Shown here: positions 47,076 to 58,393 of the stretch, one piece after another | Position numbering within the stretch: position 1 is the stretch's first letter | Layout of the letters: every line of letters starts with the position of its first letter | NCBI RefSeq assembly: GCF_003473485.1 | Contig: NC_053042.1 | Span: 4,363,501-4,427,500 of the forward strand | Source: Medicago truncatula | Lineage: Eukaryota > Streptophyta > Magnoliopsida > Fabales > Fabaceae | Length of the DNA stretch: 64,000 nt | Direction of reading: 5' to 3' | Notes under the pieces: generated by a model | Database searches by the model: none | The model's input: only the letters and a program-made list of their open reading frames with translations | What the model was told of the DNA's origin: nothing | Made by a program: the position numbers and the translations under genes

Positions 47076-49411
47076 ATGATGGAGTTAAATGCAAGTTATG
47101 ACATCGAGCAATTGCGTCCTAAGAAAAAAATGGAGCATGATCTGTGGCCGCTAGATCCAATTGATCCAAAGAATGCAAAGTTTCCATGTTGTTTGGTTTG
47201 GAATCCACTTCCAGTTGTCTCATGGTTGGCACCCTTCATTGGTCATGTTGGCATTTGCAGGGAGGATGGAACTGTTTTAGACTTTTCAGGATCATATTGT
47301 GTGAATGTTGATGATTTTGCATTTGGTCCAGTAGCAAGATACTTGGAGCTCGATCGTAGACAGGTACCGTTTCTCAAATTCATCATCTCTATATCTCTTG
47401 TTGCCATCTGTTTGTTCAGATTGTTCACATTTATCCCACAATAGCAGCAGACATAAATTCAAACACATGCACGCCTTGTTTTAGTTTAATGCAAAATTGA
47501 AAGAAAAAATTGGTTGGTGATAGGATTTTCGGTAGTTGGTATTGAAAAATTCATGGACAGCATAGTTTAAGAGTGAAACTAGTAAAGCCAAACATTATGT
47601 ATTAGGAGTATATCAACATAACTAACCTATAAAGTAAAAACACCTCTCTAAAGTATTGTGTCGGACATGTTTTGGACACCGACACTTCTCAGACACGCCT
47701 TACACATGTGTCAGTAACCTCTTAACAGTGTCCAATCAATTTATATTTTTGGGTCGGACACCTGTTAGACACATGAGGGGTAACCTTGGCGCAACTGGTA
47801 AAAAACAGGGTAAGGCTGCGTACAATACACCAAATGGTGGGACCCCTTCCCGGACCCTGCGTATGCGGGAGCTTTAGTGCACCGGGTTGCCCTTTACACC
47901 TGTTAGACACATCTTGGATACATGGAAAGAGACTAAGACTTGACACTCTGACCCTAGATTAGATCCTTTACTTTTTCTGAGACTAATAGCAAAATGATGC
48001 TTACATTTTTTTTTTGTAGACTCATCATCATAGAAATTTTTTTTTGAGACGATCATAAGATTAATTAGTTGTTATAAAATTCATTATCCATCGTATCTTA
48101 GGATTATTTAAGGATTGCATTGTAAATTATTCCTCTTGGTACACTTTTGAGAGGGCAATTATCATCACCATAACTTTATTTTTAGAATGTCAATATATTA
48201 ATCTTCATTCTCAACTTAGCTTTGTTGTATTATAAATACATGGTGCATGCGGTGTATGGTGTCCTATATATTGGACATTAGCCGTGTCACAATATTTGTG
48301 TCCGGTGATTGTGTCGGAACTGTGCTTCATAGTAACTAACTGCAATACTGACAATTACATCCTTGCTTGCCATGGAGGTACCCATAGGCCACAATTTTGT
48401 ATTTATATGGCTGATTTTTTCCCTTTCGAGATATTCCAGCATAGACAACACTGGTTTCTAATAGGTCGGTAAATATCATAAGATGATAATTAAAATCAGG
48501 ACATTAATTGCATTTGGTTTTAAAACCACGTTTAGGTTTTGGCCTTTGGGGCTTGATTCCTAATATTGAACCTTCACGGTGTTTATGATTTTGTTTTTGT
48601 TTCAATTCCAGCTGCAAGATTCTGAACACACATGTCAATATTGAATCTAAGATGTGTTTGTTACCTTAACAGTTAAGCTCAGATTATTGTAACTCAGTTT
48701 AGGCCATTGTTTGATGCAGTGATTGACTTTGCTTTCTGAAAAATAATTTAGATATAGTAGTAGTTGTGTGACACATAAATCAGTGTTGTGAAATATAGTT
48801 ATAGCTTATCAGAATTCAAACAAACCGCTATTTCCTGCGATCGTCGATTGTCAACACTGACATAGATGCCATTTGCTATGATCTCTCCTTCCCCTACCCC
48901 TTGATTATTTTTTTATAGAATGGAGTCAATTTTATTTTACTTCTTTGAAAGTGTTTACTCTTATTTGACACACCTGTCAATGTTACAGTGTTGCTTCCCC
49001 CCAAACCTGTCTGGACATACATGCAAGCATGGTTACCGGCATACTGAGTATGGGACCGCAATCACATGGGATGACGCCTTAAGGACAAGTTTACGACATT
49101 TCGAGAGTAAAACTTACAATCTTTTCACTTGCAACTGCCACTCATTTGTTGCTAATAGTCTGAATAGGCTATGTTATGGTGGATCAATGAGTTGGAACAT
49201 GGTAAATGTAGGAATCTTGATACTATTCAAGGGTCATTGGGTTGATTTTTGGTCTGTTGTAAGGTCTTTCTTGCCTTTTGTTGTGGTTGTTTGCGTAGGT
49301 ATTTTCATGGTTGGATGGCCCTTCTTACTTGGGTTACTATCCTTCTCTTTACTCTTAATTGGGTGGTTTCTATTGGGTACTTACCTAGTCAAAAGCCTAT
49401 TAGAGTGCTAG
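47076..49411 (+). CDS. RTE1: RTE1 homolog (DUF778), ethylene-receptor regulator
   Basis: Two exons (47076-47363, 48989-49411) join in frame, giving 236 aa. The protein has the family order: [67 protein letters not shown], then [20 protein letters not shown] and two hydrophobic C-terminal segments (about residues 180-230). The GHTCK segment is present in Arabidopsis RTE1 but absent from its paralog RTH, so RTE1 is favoured. RTE1 resides in Golgi/ER membranes, associates with the ethylene receptor ETR1 and promotes its signalling, so it represses ethylene responses. The conserved Cys residues after the splice junction (CCFPPN) are kept. Translation probably starts at the first of two adjacent ATGs. 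The single large intron holds an Au-type SINE. Confidence 0.95.
47775..47895 (+). mobile_element. Au-type SINE, internally deleted
   Basis: It starts GAGGGGTAACCTTGGCGCAA (A-box region) and continues with GGGTAAGGCTGCGTACAATA, GGACCCCTTCCCGGACCCTG and GCGGGAGCTTTAGTGCACCG, ending in GCCCTTT. These are diagnostic of the plant Au SINE. The segment that should hold the B-box is missing, so the copy is about 121 bp instead of about 180. Exact 17-bp flanking repeats ACACCTGTTAGACACAT lie at 47758-47774 and 47896-47912. It sits in sense orientation inside the RTE1 intron. Confidence 0.92.
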
Positions 49412-49815
49412 ATGTACTCTTGAATTGAAGGATGGTCATGAATTGTGTTTGTTTAAACCAAATAATGATTGATTCAAATGACAATATTGCTATTGCAACA
49501 AGAAATAAGTGCATTTGTGCAAACATTTTTTTTATTGTTGTAGAGACTACATCTCAAGAATTTATTTGCTATTGTATGATTGGAATTGAGGCTATTGGTT
49601 AAGTCATAAGATGTCTGAACTATTTCATTCAAGCACTATTGAATTAAGTTGCAAATTTTCATCACTTTTGTGGCCTAAAATCAACCATTGTTTGAGTCGA
49701 AAATCTAAGCTGCTATCAAAATTGTACCAGATGTGTACATGGATAAAAAGGTTCAACTTTAAAAAGAGAGGATTATTTTAGGAGGATCAAAATTGCAATT
49801 AAGTATTGATTTTTT
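49412..49815. other. RTE1 3' UTR and spacer
   Basis: Probably 3' UTR for the first 100-200 bp, then AT-rich sequence. Nothing else is recognised. Confidence 0.4.
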
Positions 49816-49820
49816 TTTTT

Positions 49821-49910
49821 GTCAAGTAAGTAGTCGTGGTTAGAAATTCACCGTTAATAAAAGAGGTGTCTGGGGTTCGATCCCCGGTCCCTGTAATATG
49901 TATAATAAAG
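49821..49910 (-). mobile_element. SINE relic (same family as 52168-52303)
   Basis: On the minus strand a B-box-like block (GGGATCGAACCCCAGACACC, near 49875) and the following TGAATTTCTAACCAC match the SINE at 52168-52303. The A-box half is missing. A T-run at the left (a tail on the minus strand) supports orientation. No clean target duplication was found. Confidence 0.6.
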
Positions 49911-50104
49911 TTTTTTTTTTACGGTAATTAATATGTAATAAAGTTAACTTTTAGTGTTAACCGAAACTTCTCCTTTTGTCAAAAAAAAAAAAAAAAGAGA
50001 CATCTTTTTGGGTAGATAGACGAAATTAACTAACACATAAGTGGAGGAATCAAAGTTCGAATCCCAATCACAACGTCTAACCTAAGAATTTCAATTTTGT
50101 TGGT

Positions 50105-51015
50105 GGAAGGATTGGAATCAAGCTCCATAGTTTGGAGCTTTCCACATGTTAAAGGCTATCAAGGCAAGAACCTATCTGCAGGCATTGTAAGATTTCCATC
50201 ATTCTGCATGATAGGATAAAGGGTTAATGGTGCTTTACCCCCTGTAAATAGGTCATTTTTTGTTTTCCCCCTGTAAAATATTTTTTTTTTATTTACCCCC
50301 TATAAATTTTTATTTTTTTTGGAATACCACCCTAATAAGTCATAAAAAAACGACTTCATTTTTTTTTTTTTTGCAGAATTTTTTTGTTTTTTTATGACCT
50401 ATTAGGGGGGTATTCCAAAAAAAATATATTTTACAGAGGGGTAAATCAAAAAAAATATTTTACAGGGGGAAAAACAAAAAATTACCTATATTATAAAGGG
50501 TAAAGCACCATTAACCCAGGATAAAAGAAACACATAAGTGATTACAGATTTACAGTGTTACTTAACCAGCCTACCATAAGGGAAATTCCAAGCATTGTTC
50601 ATCTTTCATAGATATCATCAATACTTGAGTTGCCAGCACTTTTATGCTCCAACAGTGAGGCTTTACAAGAATTGCATACACTAACAGAATCAACTGTATG
50701 TGCCATATTGGCAGAAACACTCGAGCACACATGAACATATTACATAAGCATTGGTAGTTGTTATCTTCCTCTCATTTTCACATGAACATATTACATAAGC
50801 AAAATCTAAAAACAAACCGCCATATAAAGTCTTGGAAGGAAAGCCTTTGTGCATTATCCTTGCCGGTCACGAATGTTGCAATTGAGCAATTAACATGGGG
50901 GAATATTGGTGCATGCATCATTTGGTATGGAAGTAAATATACAGGAAAATCCAAAAAGAAGGTAAGGATTACTGATGTGATATCATTAACTATTGCACTC
51001 AGTGTTTGGTACACT
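50105..51015 (-). pseudogene. Truncated 3' copy of the gene at 55695-57868
   Basis: The minus strand carries copies of the last exon (about 50219-50116, with GCTCCAAACTATGGAGCTTGA) and of the exon before it (about 50915-50825), plus the intervening intron and part of the upstream intron, collinear with 55695-56390. Exons 1-3 are absent. The last-exon copy is shifted in frame and meets a stop, so it cannot make the C-terminus. A foldback MITE is inserted just outside its last exon. This is a DNA-level partial duplicate about 5.5 kb from its source. Confidence 0.85.
50221..50517. mobile_element. Foldback MITE with 8-bp target duplication
   Basis: The left end GGGTTAATGGTGCTTTACCC and the right end GGGTAAAGCACCATTAACCC are perfect inverse complements. 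The repeats continue through most of the element (CCCCCTGTAAA... against ...TTTACAGGGGG), so it can form one long hairpin. The 8-bp repeat AGGATAAA flanks it (50213-50220 and 50518-50525). Comparison with the parental gene (55790s) shows an uninterrupted, MITE-free site there. An 8-bp duplication fits hAT-type insertion. Confidence 0.88.
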
Positions 51016-52150
51016 GAAAAAACAAAACATGTTAGTCACTTAGAAAAACCCCTGATGTAATCTTCTTTTGCAACATAAGGGATAGTGTCCCACCAATAGA
51101 AGCCGGTGATATTAATACCGAAAGAAGCAATGTTATCCGCACAATAATTCCCTTCACTATATATATATATATGAGATGTATCTAACCAATTCCATATAAT
51201 TCCATACTAAGACGCTTTTAATGTTAATGTTCATCATCCCAAAACTAATATTATCAAGGAGGTCTTTTCTTTTTTATCTCAATTACATTGGCATCAATAA
51301 AGTTATTGTTCACATTAATGCAATAAAAATTTGTTCACATTAATGCAATAAAAAGAGCAGACAAATCATATATTATTATAAATTTTTAACATATATCACA
51401 CTCAAATAGTTTTCGTAAACAAATTAAAATAAGCCCTCTAATTGTTCCTCTTTTTCTAATAAGATATCGTTCTGGATTGTTCTTATCATCATGAGATTTA
51501 AGTAATTTTTTAATTAAAATTTTAAATAATATTAAAAGTGAAATAATGTACAAAATAGTTTAATCGAATGGTCCTTTCAATTATATTTTTTTAAACAAAT
51601 GGTACAATTGAAGCATAGAAAAATCATGTCCAAAGATCGGCACTCATGTGTCCGTCTTTCCGCTTTTTATAATGCACTAACAGATGTAAATTTTAAACGG
51701 TGTTTGTTTTTTTTTTATGAAATTTTAATTTTTATTAAAATTATATGTATAAATATTTGTGACTTTCAAATCATAACAAACCAAACAAATCATGTTTTTC
51801 TTTTTCAATAACAAAAACAATATAGCAAATATGATATTAATTCTTATCTTTTTGAGTGACCTAACAATCTAACATTATTATAAAAAAAATTATTTAAATG
51901 AATAATTGAAATAATGAAATAGTCAGCCTAAAATCGCATATCCTCTTTATGTTTAGTAAGGCTAAGAGATAGATGGGTGACTCATACATACATTCATAAT
52001 CTAACGCCCCTATAACCGATCTATCCTTACTGGGACACTATTTTTTTAATTAATAATTTAAATAATATTATAAAAAAAATAAAATAGTAAAAAAAAAAGT
52101 TTAATTTTAAGCGAAAAAATGAAAGAAGAAAAAAAAAAACCATTGCAAAA
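51016..52150. other. AT-rich spacer
   Basis: No gene is seen. A short direct repeat TGTTCACATTAATGCAATAA occurs twice (51308 and 51332). The rest is AT-rich with homopolymer runs. Confidence 0.45.
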
Positions 52151-52167
52151 AATCATGTATCATCTTT

Positions 52168-52303
52168 TTTTTTTTTTCTTTTCAGGTAGCCTGGTGGCTA
52201 GAATTCACTTTATAAGGTGAATAAGTGGGGTGTCCGAAGTTCGAACCCCGGCCCCTGCATATAATAATGCATTGTCCTACCAACTGAGCTATGCTCACAG
52301 GAC
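52168..52303 (-). mobile_element. tRNA-derived SINE, minus orientation
   Basis: On the minus strand it starts GTCCTGTGAGCATAGCTCAG. It has an A-box (TAGCTCAGTTGG) and a B-box (GGGTTCGAACTTC), and ends in an A-rich tail (the T-run at 52168-52180 on the plus strand). Exact 17-bp repeats AATCATGTATCATCTTT flank it (52151-52167 and 52304-52320). The well-preserved promoter boxes suggest a young copy. It is not a tRNA gene: it has no anticodon arm in the right place and carries extra 3' sequence. Confidence 0.88.
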
Positions 52304-52424
52304 AATCATGTATCATCTTTATATATTGTTATAGATAGATTAATGCATCCATTTTTTTATAAAATAAAAAGTGGTTATAGTCTAAAAAAAATTATTGGTC
52401 ACGGTTTTTTTTTTAAATTTTCTT

Positions 52425-52690
52425 TTAAATTGGTCAAATATTTTTTTAACGAACTAAATCTTTTTTGAAGGAAAAAAGACCTAAATCTTTTAAATTGGTC
52501 AAATAGTTTTTTAACGAACTAAATCTTTTTGCTCTGAAAAACAAACTAAATCTTTTTTGAAGGAAAAAAGAACTAAATCTTTTAAATTAAATCTTTTAAA
52601 TTGGTCAAATAGTTTTTAAACGAACAAATCTTTTTGCTCAAAAAAACGAACTAAATCTTTTTTTTAAGGAAAAAAGAACTAAATCTTCTT
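52425..52690. repeat. Tandem repeat upstream of the single-exon F-box gene
   Basis: Two to three imperfect units of about 105-115 bp are built from AACTAAATCTTTTT, GAAGGAAAAAAGA and AAATTGGTCAAATAGTTTTT. They end about 530 bp before the F-box start codon. Confidence 0.75.
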
Positions 52691-53070
52691 ATGTCTAGTT
52701 TGAAAAAAAAAAAGTATCACCGTTTTTGTTAAGGGAGAGGAGGGATTGAATATGATTTTATTTTGATTATTTTGCTTTCCAAGTTTGTTAAAATTTTCCC
52801 CTAAACAAAGTTTGTTACAATTTTTTTTTTATTTCTTACTTTTGTCAAAAGATATATTAATTGTTTGTTATGGTTAAGTTTCTTCGCACATATAGTATAG
52901 ATAAGCATATCTTTGTTTTTATAGGCAACTTATATTGAGATTTGGAAAGGGATTATTTTCAAAGAAAAAAATTTGTTACAAAATATTTTGAGAGAAGATT
53001 TGTTCCTAATTTTATTAAAAAAAGATTTGTTACTTGATAAGCAAGGGATACAAGGCCAGGGCTTCGTAGT

Positions 53071-53079
53071 TATAAATAC
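53071..53079 (+). promoter_or_regulatory. TATA box of the single-exon F-box gene
   Basis: TTATAAATACA sits in a less AT-rich local context, followed by a CT-rich leader. Transcription would start near 53100, leaving about 115 nt of 5' UTR before ATG 53218 (context ACACCATGG). Confidence 0.6.
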
Positions 53080-53217
53080 ACGCCTTCTCCTCAAAGCTAC
53101 AAACATATACTATTACTATTCACTTTTCTTCTTTTCCTCCTCTTTTTTTACCCGTCAACCCACTTTCTGTTCTTCTTATATATATTCCTCCTTTTCTTCA
53201 TCTTTCACAACAACACC

Positions 53218-54375
53218 ATGGAAGTCCCTCGAGATATTGCTTTTGAGATATTTTCATGGTTACCGGCAAAGAGCGTTTGCAAGCTTAACTCAACTTGCAA
53301 CTCAGTCACTGGATTTTCAGAAGAAACGGTTTTCAAAAGAAAGCAGTCTCGCAATTTACTGGGGAGGGATGACACATGCCTCTTCATCCAACCCGAACGG
53401 ATAATCCAAAAGTACGTAAAAAGAGTCGAGTTACATCCTCTACCTGAAGACAGACAATCTTCTGGTGTTCCTGAGAAGGTTCTTAGATTACTATCAAATT
53501 CAACTAGTGTCTTAGCTTCAGGTAATGGTTTACTTCTTTGCCAAACCATTAATGATCATGGTCCAATTGAGTTTTTCATATTTAATCCAATCACCAAGTG
53601 TAGGTCTTTCATTCCTACCCCAGAGTCACTTCAAAGAAATCATGATTTTGCTAATATAAACATCATGTTAGATTTCTCTTCAGATGATTACAAGGTGTTT
53701 CTTTTTGAAAACCCAATGGAATGGTCATCAATAAATTGCTATACATGTCGTGTTTATCATGAAAAGGAAGGTGTGTGGAAAACAATGGATAATGGTTTCC
53801 TTGCTGGTGGAAGAAACATGAACTTCGACATGAACGTGTTTCACAACAAAGCCATTAATGTTATCTCAGATTGTTCTCATTATTTTGCAAAACCTAGCCC
53901 TTTTTACAAGCCATACATAATGTCTTATCATCTCGAGAATGGAAACTCAACAATGCTGAGGTTGCCAAGAGAAGCCATTAGAGGTTGCCATACCATGACT
54001 AACATGGGCATATTTAATTGGGGTAAGGTGTCAAGCTCGAAACGATCTATTTGTTTGGTGAAAGTAAGAAAGTCAGTTTTTACTGTTTGGTATTTGAAAG
54101 ATTATGAGTCGAGTTCATGGCAGAAAGTGTTGAAAGTTAGAGTGAGAGGACTAGGATTACAAGAGAAAAATCCTCAAGTTACCGGGTTTACAGTTACAAA
54201 TGGAGATATCTTGGTTTTTGCTACTGAAGAAAAAGTTTATAGTTGTGGTTTGAATGAAGAAAGATTTATGATGGTCGAGGAAATAGGGCAACACAATTGT
54301 CGATTCAATCTTCGTTTGATCTCCTACTCAGACACATTTCGTTCTTGTGGGATAAATGCTGTGACTTGGAACTGA
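53218..54375 (+). CDS. F-box protein, F-box-associated/kelch-like type
   Basis: A single uninterrupted exon of 385 aa. The N-terminus PRDIAFEIFSWLPAKSVCKL is an F-box (residues 3-45), expected to bind SKP1 in an SCF ubiquitin ligase. The rest resembles the plant F-box-associated interaction region: GNGLLLCQ, FFIFNPITKCRSFIPTP, then beta-rich segments such as YKVFLFENP and RVYHEKEGVWKTMDNGF, giving a kelch-like propeller. Members of this large, fast-evolving family are often intronless. The substrate is unknown. A TATA box lies about 145 bp upstream and the ATG context is strong. It is not related to the FBD/LRR F-box genes at 20-33 kb beyond the F-box itself. Confidence 0.9.
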   Translation: MEVPRDIAFEIFSWLPAKSVCKLNSTCNSVTGFSEETVFKRKQSRNLLGRDDTCLFIQPERIIQKYVKRVELHPLPEDRQSSGVPEKVLRLLSNSTSVLASGNGLLLCQTINDHGPIEFFIFNPITKCRSFIPTPESLQRNHDFANINIMLDFSSDDYKVFLFENPMEWSSINCYTCRVYHEKEGVWKTMDNGFLAGGRNMNFDMNVFHNKAINVISDCSHYFAKPSPFYKPYIMSYHLENGNSTMLRLPREAIRGCHTMTNMGIFNWGKVSSSKRSICLVKVRKSVFTVWYLKDYESSSWQKVLKVRVRGLGLQEKNPQVTGFTVTNGDILVFATEEKVYSCGLNEERFMMVEEIGQHNCRFNLRLISYSDTFRSCGINAVTWN

Positions 54376-55694
54376 TGTTTCAGCATGGAATTTGATGTAG
54401 TCCAACCAATACTACTGCTATGTGCGGCCAAGTTTAATTAGTAGATATTGTTAGTGCTTTTGAGAAGTTTTATCTAATCAGTTATGATCTTTGGATTTAT
54501 TTTCTTTCATACAATTTCTCTTTATTCAACTTGATTTTCTATTTAGCGTCTTTTATTTTTTTTCAGTTATGTTACTATCAATTTCTCTTTTATATTCTGG
54601 TATCTTTCTATAGCCCATGTTATATTAATTTCAACGAAGCATGTGTGTTCTTTTGCTGGAAGGAAAATTAAATTAAATACATATCAGTGCACTTGATATT
54701 TACAGGATTATTCTGTTCCATTAAATGGAAAATATATTAAAAGGAACATAAATCAGTTAAGATTTCATATAAACGAGTACATATCTATTCTTGTTAAAGA
54801 TAAATTATCATGTGTTGATGAAATTAGTTTAATGGTCTATGAATATTCAAAGGCATTTTTGGTTTGATTTAACTGCATTTCCTCAAAAAACAAATTATTT
54901 AGAGTTTTCCTATTTGCTCAAATCGCTTTGGCAAATTTACCTCTCTGGGTTATTATTGGCAAATAAATAAGAATGGTAAAAAAAAAAAAGGGAATTGTCT
55001 CCCTGGGAGGATGTGATGTGATCACTCTTCACATGAAGCTCACTGCACCCATTGGTCTTTCTAGTTTCTAAGTAATAATAATGGTCTCCGATTTTCAGTT
55101 TTAGACATACATTATTTTTATTCGTTACATTGTCACCAAGACGAATGCATACAAACACAATATAAAGTACAAGAAAGTGTTAAGAGAGAATGTATTTTTA
55201 GTAAATCTAGGGAACATATGTAAAAGTAAAACCACTGAATTAATCCAGATGAGAACTCAAAATTTAATATCTGAACCAAAGCAAATAGAGAAATTTATTG
55301 CTTTTGGGGAATATTTCTTATTGTGATATTTTGGTGTAGAGGCTAAATTGACTAAAGTTCTTTAATTTAAAGAACTAGAGTGTTATTTTGTAAATTTGAG
55401 GGGATTAAACTGTTCGATCCTTACAATTTCAAAATCATAAATGCTAATATGTTTGTTTGGTACAAAAATTTGGACTAAGAATATGTCTTCAAAAAAGGTG
55501 TCAAATTATGTGTTGCTGTTATTTTTTATTACAGCATATCGCAGGGGAGATAGGTGTACATCAAAATCTTTGGTTATTAAACGAAGTAACAAAAACAAAC
55601 ATATTAATTGGCATCGGTGGACCACCTTGTACATATTCAAATACCTCTGCAGCTATGGCAGAGGCTTAGCAGAAAAGAGGAGGGGGGATGGGGA
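54376..55694. other. Spacer between convergent genes
   Basis: Holds the 3' UTRs of the F-box gene (from the left) and of the unknown gene (from the right). The sequence is AT-rich; no further gene or transposon was recognised. Confidence 0.45.
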
Positions 55695-57868
55695 TCAAGC
55701 TCCATATTTTGGAGCTTTCCACATCTTAAAAGCTATCTCATGCAAAAACCTATCTGCCGGTATTGTGAGATTTCCACCATTCTGCATAACAAGGAAAAAG
55801 AAACATGTTAAGTGAAGCAATAATACAGTAATAGATCATTAAATGTCACTTTACAAGCCAACCACTAGGGAAATTCTAAGCATCGTTAATCTTTAAAACT
55901 AAACTAAAAGTAATGATATCATAGATAGCATCAGTAATTGAGTTGCTAGCATTTTTATGCTCCAACAATGATGCCTTACAATTATTGGAAACGCTTACAG
56001 AATTAATTGTATGTGGTATATTGGCATAACCACTCAAGCATACACGTTGTTGGTCAATAATTTGGAAATGTCAAAGGTTTAAGGCGAATGGACAAAGAAC
56101 ACACGTTAAGAGAAAGAAACAGAACAGGGCCTCATAATAAGGCATGCAGCAAAGCAAAAATAAAAAGACTTTGTAATAAACTATGAGCTTGTGAGTAAAA
56201 TTTCAAAACAAACCTTCATGAAATCTTGGAAAGTAAACCTCTGTACATTATCCTTGCGAGTCACAGCATGTTGCAATTGAGCAATTAACATTGGTGAATG
56301 GAGCCTGCATCATTTGGTGTGGAGGTAAGTATGCAAGACAATCCAAAAAGAAAGCAAGGATTATTGATAGTGATATCATTAACTCTTTGGGACATAACAA
56401 TTAGATAAAACTGAACATATCCTTGCAAGTCACACCAAAAGTGTTTGATACACAACATAGGTATAGTTTTCTTTGGTTCCACATTTTCAGTGGAATCAAA
56501 AGGAACCACTCAGTTTTTTCAATCATCTCTCATGATCTATTAAGTAAACTTTTTAATATGCACCAAACATGAAACAGAAACCATATGTTCAGTTTTATCC
56601 CGTTATAACCTATCGACCAAATGCTAGCTTAAATTACCTCACATCCTTGCGAGGAACTCCTCCTTTCATAGCATAACTTTGTAAAGGATACAGCGTTAAA
56701 AAACAAGAGTCCTTCTCATCAACCTTCTTTGACACTGAAAACTTGGACTCGTCATCCTCCAAGACCTTGCCATAGCTCATGACAACAGACAAGTGCAGGC
56801 GAGAACCAACGTCAGATCCCGGCTGTGCTTGTCTCATTATTGCACCAACCAATGCATCCACAAACTCCACATCAGCATTTTGTTCACTACCATTGTCCTT
56901 TTCACCAGCTCCAACATGAATGAAAACAAGATCAAATTGGCTGTTGTCTAAAACCTTCCCTTCTTGAAAGCCAAGCAACTTGAGAATCTCAACGGCCACA
57001 ATATCACTGTCTTGTGATTCAGAAGCATGTTGTTTCACCAACCCATCCAACTGAACAACACTGAAGCCAAGTTTGGTACTAAAAGATTTCAACCCTGAAT
57101 GGTTGGTCATTATAGCAGCTTTCATTCCCATAAACCTATATTCCGAGAAAAGAATGTGAAAGTTTCATGTGACACGGTAATCTCGCAAAACAGCAACAAA
57201 TCTAATTGAAAAAAACAATATTTTTAGTACCTAAAATATCATACCCATTACACTTTTAACCCTATAAAATACTTGTTCGTTTTTAAACGAGGAGGGATCA
57301 AGTCACTCCAATAGTAACTTAGCTTAATAGTAATTCGCTATAAATATCGAATTTCACCAATCCAACAATTGATTATATTCATATTATATAATATAGTTAA
57401 CACAAAATTTTCTTCTATAAATACAAAATTTTCTTGATGGTTTCGATTAGATGACAGTGTAAAACTATTTACATCGCCAAATAACATTATGAAAAATGAA
57501 TAATAATATAAAAGAAAATACCTATCGGGTAAGGTTTGTTCATCATGAATTTGGGATGCATCAAGAAGCAGTGTGAATTCTCGGACAATTCTGTCATCCT
57601 CGGTTTCTGAAAACTACATAAAATCAAGTGAATTAAAGAAAACAATTAATTGATTAAGAAAGAAGCGTGGGTTAGATTAGAAAGAGAAGAGAGAAGAGAG
57701 AAAGGAACCTGAGGGATTGAAATTGGAATTGGAATTGGAGAGAGTTAAGAAAGCGCAGGAAGAAAGAGAAGCGAGAGAATGAAGGTTTGTGTGAGAAGAT
57801 GATGGATCGATGAAACGAGCTAAGCCATCGCCGTATAGAATCAGTGATCGGCTTGGTTTGTCTGCCAT
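55695..57868 (-). CDS. Conserved plant protein of unknown function
   Basis: Five exons on the minus strand (57868-57709, 57606-57522, 57135-56638, 56304-56214, 55781-55695) join in frame, giving 306 aa. The protein starts MADKPSRSLILYGDGLARFI and contains ETEDDRIVREFTLLLDAS, RFMGMKAAIMTN, LKLLGFQEGK, FDLVFIHVGAGE, LQHAVTRKDNVQRFTF and a C-terminus PADRFLHEIAFKMWKAPKYG. I recognise it as a single-copy family conserved in plants, but know no function; the 'VFIHVGAGE' pattern recalls phosphoglycerate-mutase/alkaline-phosphatase-like folds only loosely. Reading exon 3 to its own stop (56634) would lose the conserved tail, and GTGAG|GTAATT there is a good donor. A truncated copy of exons 4-5 lies at 50105-51015. 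Confidence 0.85.
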
Positions 57869-58384
57869 TGATATTTGCTTACGCTTCTGGAAATCACAAA
57901 ATTCGACAACACAAGAATGAACTAACGATCACTTTTATAAATCAATCAGCTTTTTTTTTTTTTTTTTTGCATAAATGTTAAAATGCACGACAATATTTGT
58001 CGTTATAATTTTTTTTTTACAAGATTTGTCGTTATACTTGTCGTTTAGTTTTTTATCTTAATTTTTTATTTGATGCTACAAAATGACAAATGTTGCCTAT
58101 CTTATGAGAAATCACAGTAACACGTGATTGGGTGGTGTTTCTCCAAATCAATCGGTAATTTATCTTAGAATAATTATATAGTCCCTAATTTAAAAAAGAA
58201 AAGTCAAGGTAGTTAACTGATAAACTAGTTGATAGCTGAAAAATTAATCTATAGCTGAAAAAGCTTGCTTATTAAAATTAATGTGTGTGGTAAAATTGGT
58301 TGTTGAAGTGGCCAGTAAATATAAATGACATAAAAGCATGTGTCTATTTTATTTATTTATAAACAATTTCACTTAATATATTTA
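57869..58384. other. 5' flank of the unknown-function gene
   Basis: Contains the promoter of the minus-strand gene and a T-run at about 57951-57968. No TATA box can be chosen with confidence. Confidence 0.4.
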
Positions 58385-58393
58385 TTATTAAAT

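Noticed and set aside
52190-52303. Possible tRNA gene on the minus strand
   Set aside because: Near-consensus promoter boxes but extra 3' sequence, an A-tail and a 17-bp duplication show a SINE.
52973-53404. Plus-strand 143-aa open frame overlapping the F-box start
   Set aside because: It is out of frame with the F-box gene, begins in AT-rich leader sequence and has low-complexity composition.
55441-55815. Plus-strand open frames of 67-124 aa
   Set aside because: They overlap the last exon of the minus-strand gene and show no conserved motif.
56634-57131. A free-standing 165-aa minus-strand gene
   Set aside because: It is exon 3 of the 306-aa gene read past its splice donor. Conserved sequence resumes in exons at 56304-56214 and 55781-55695.
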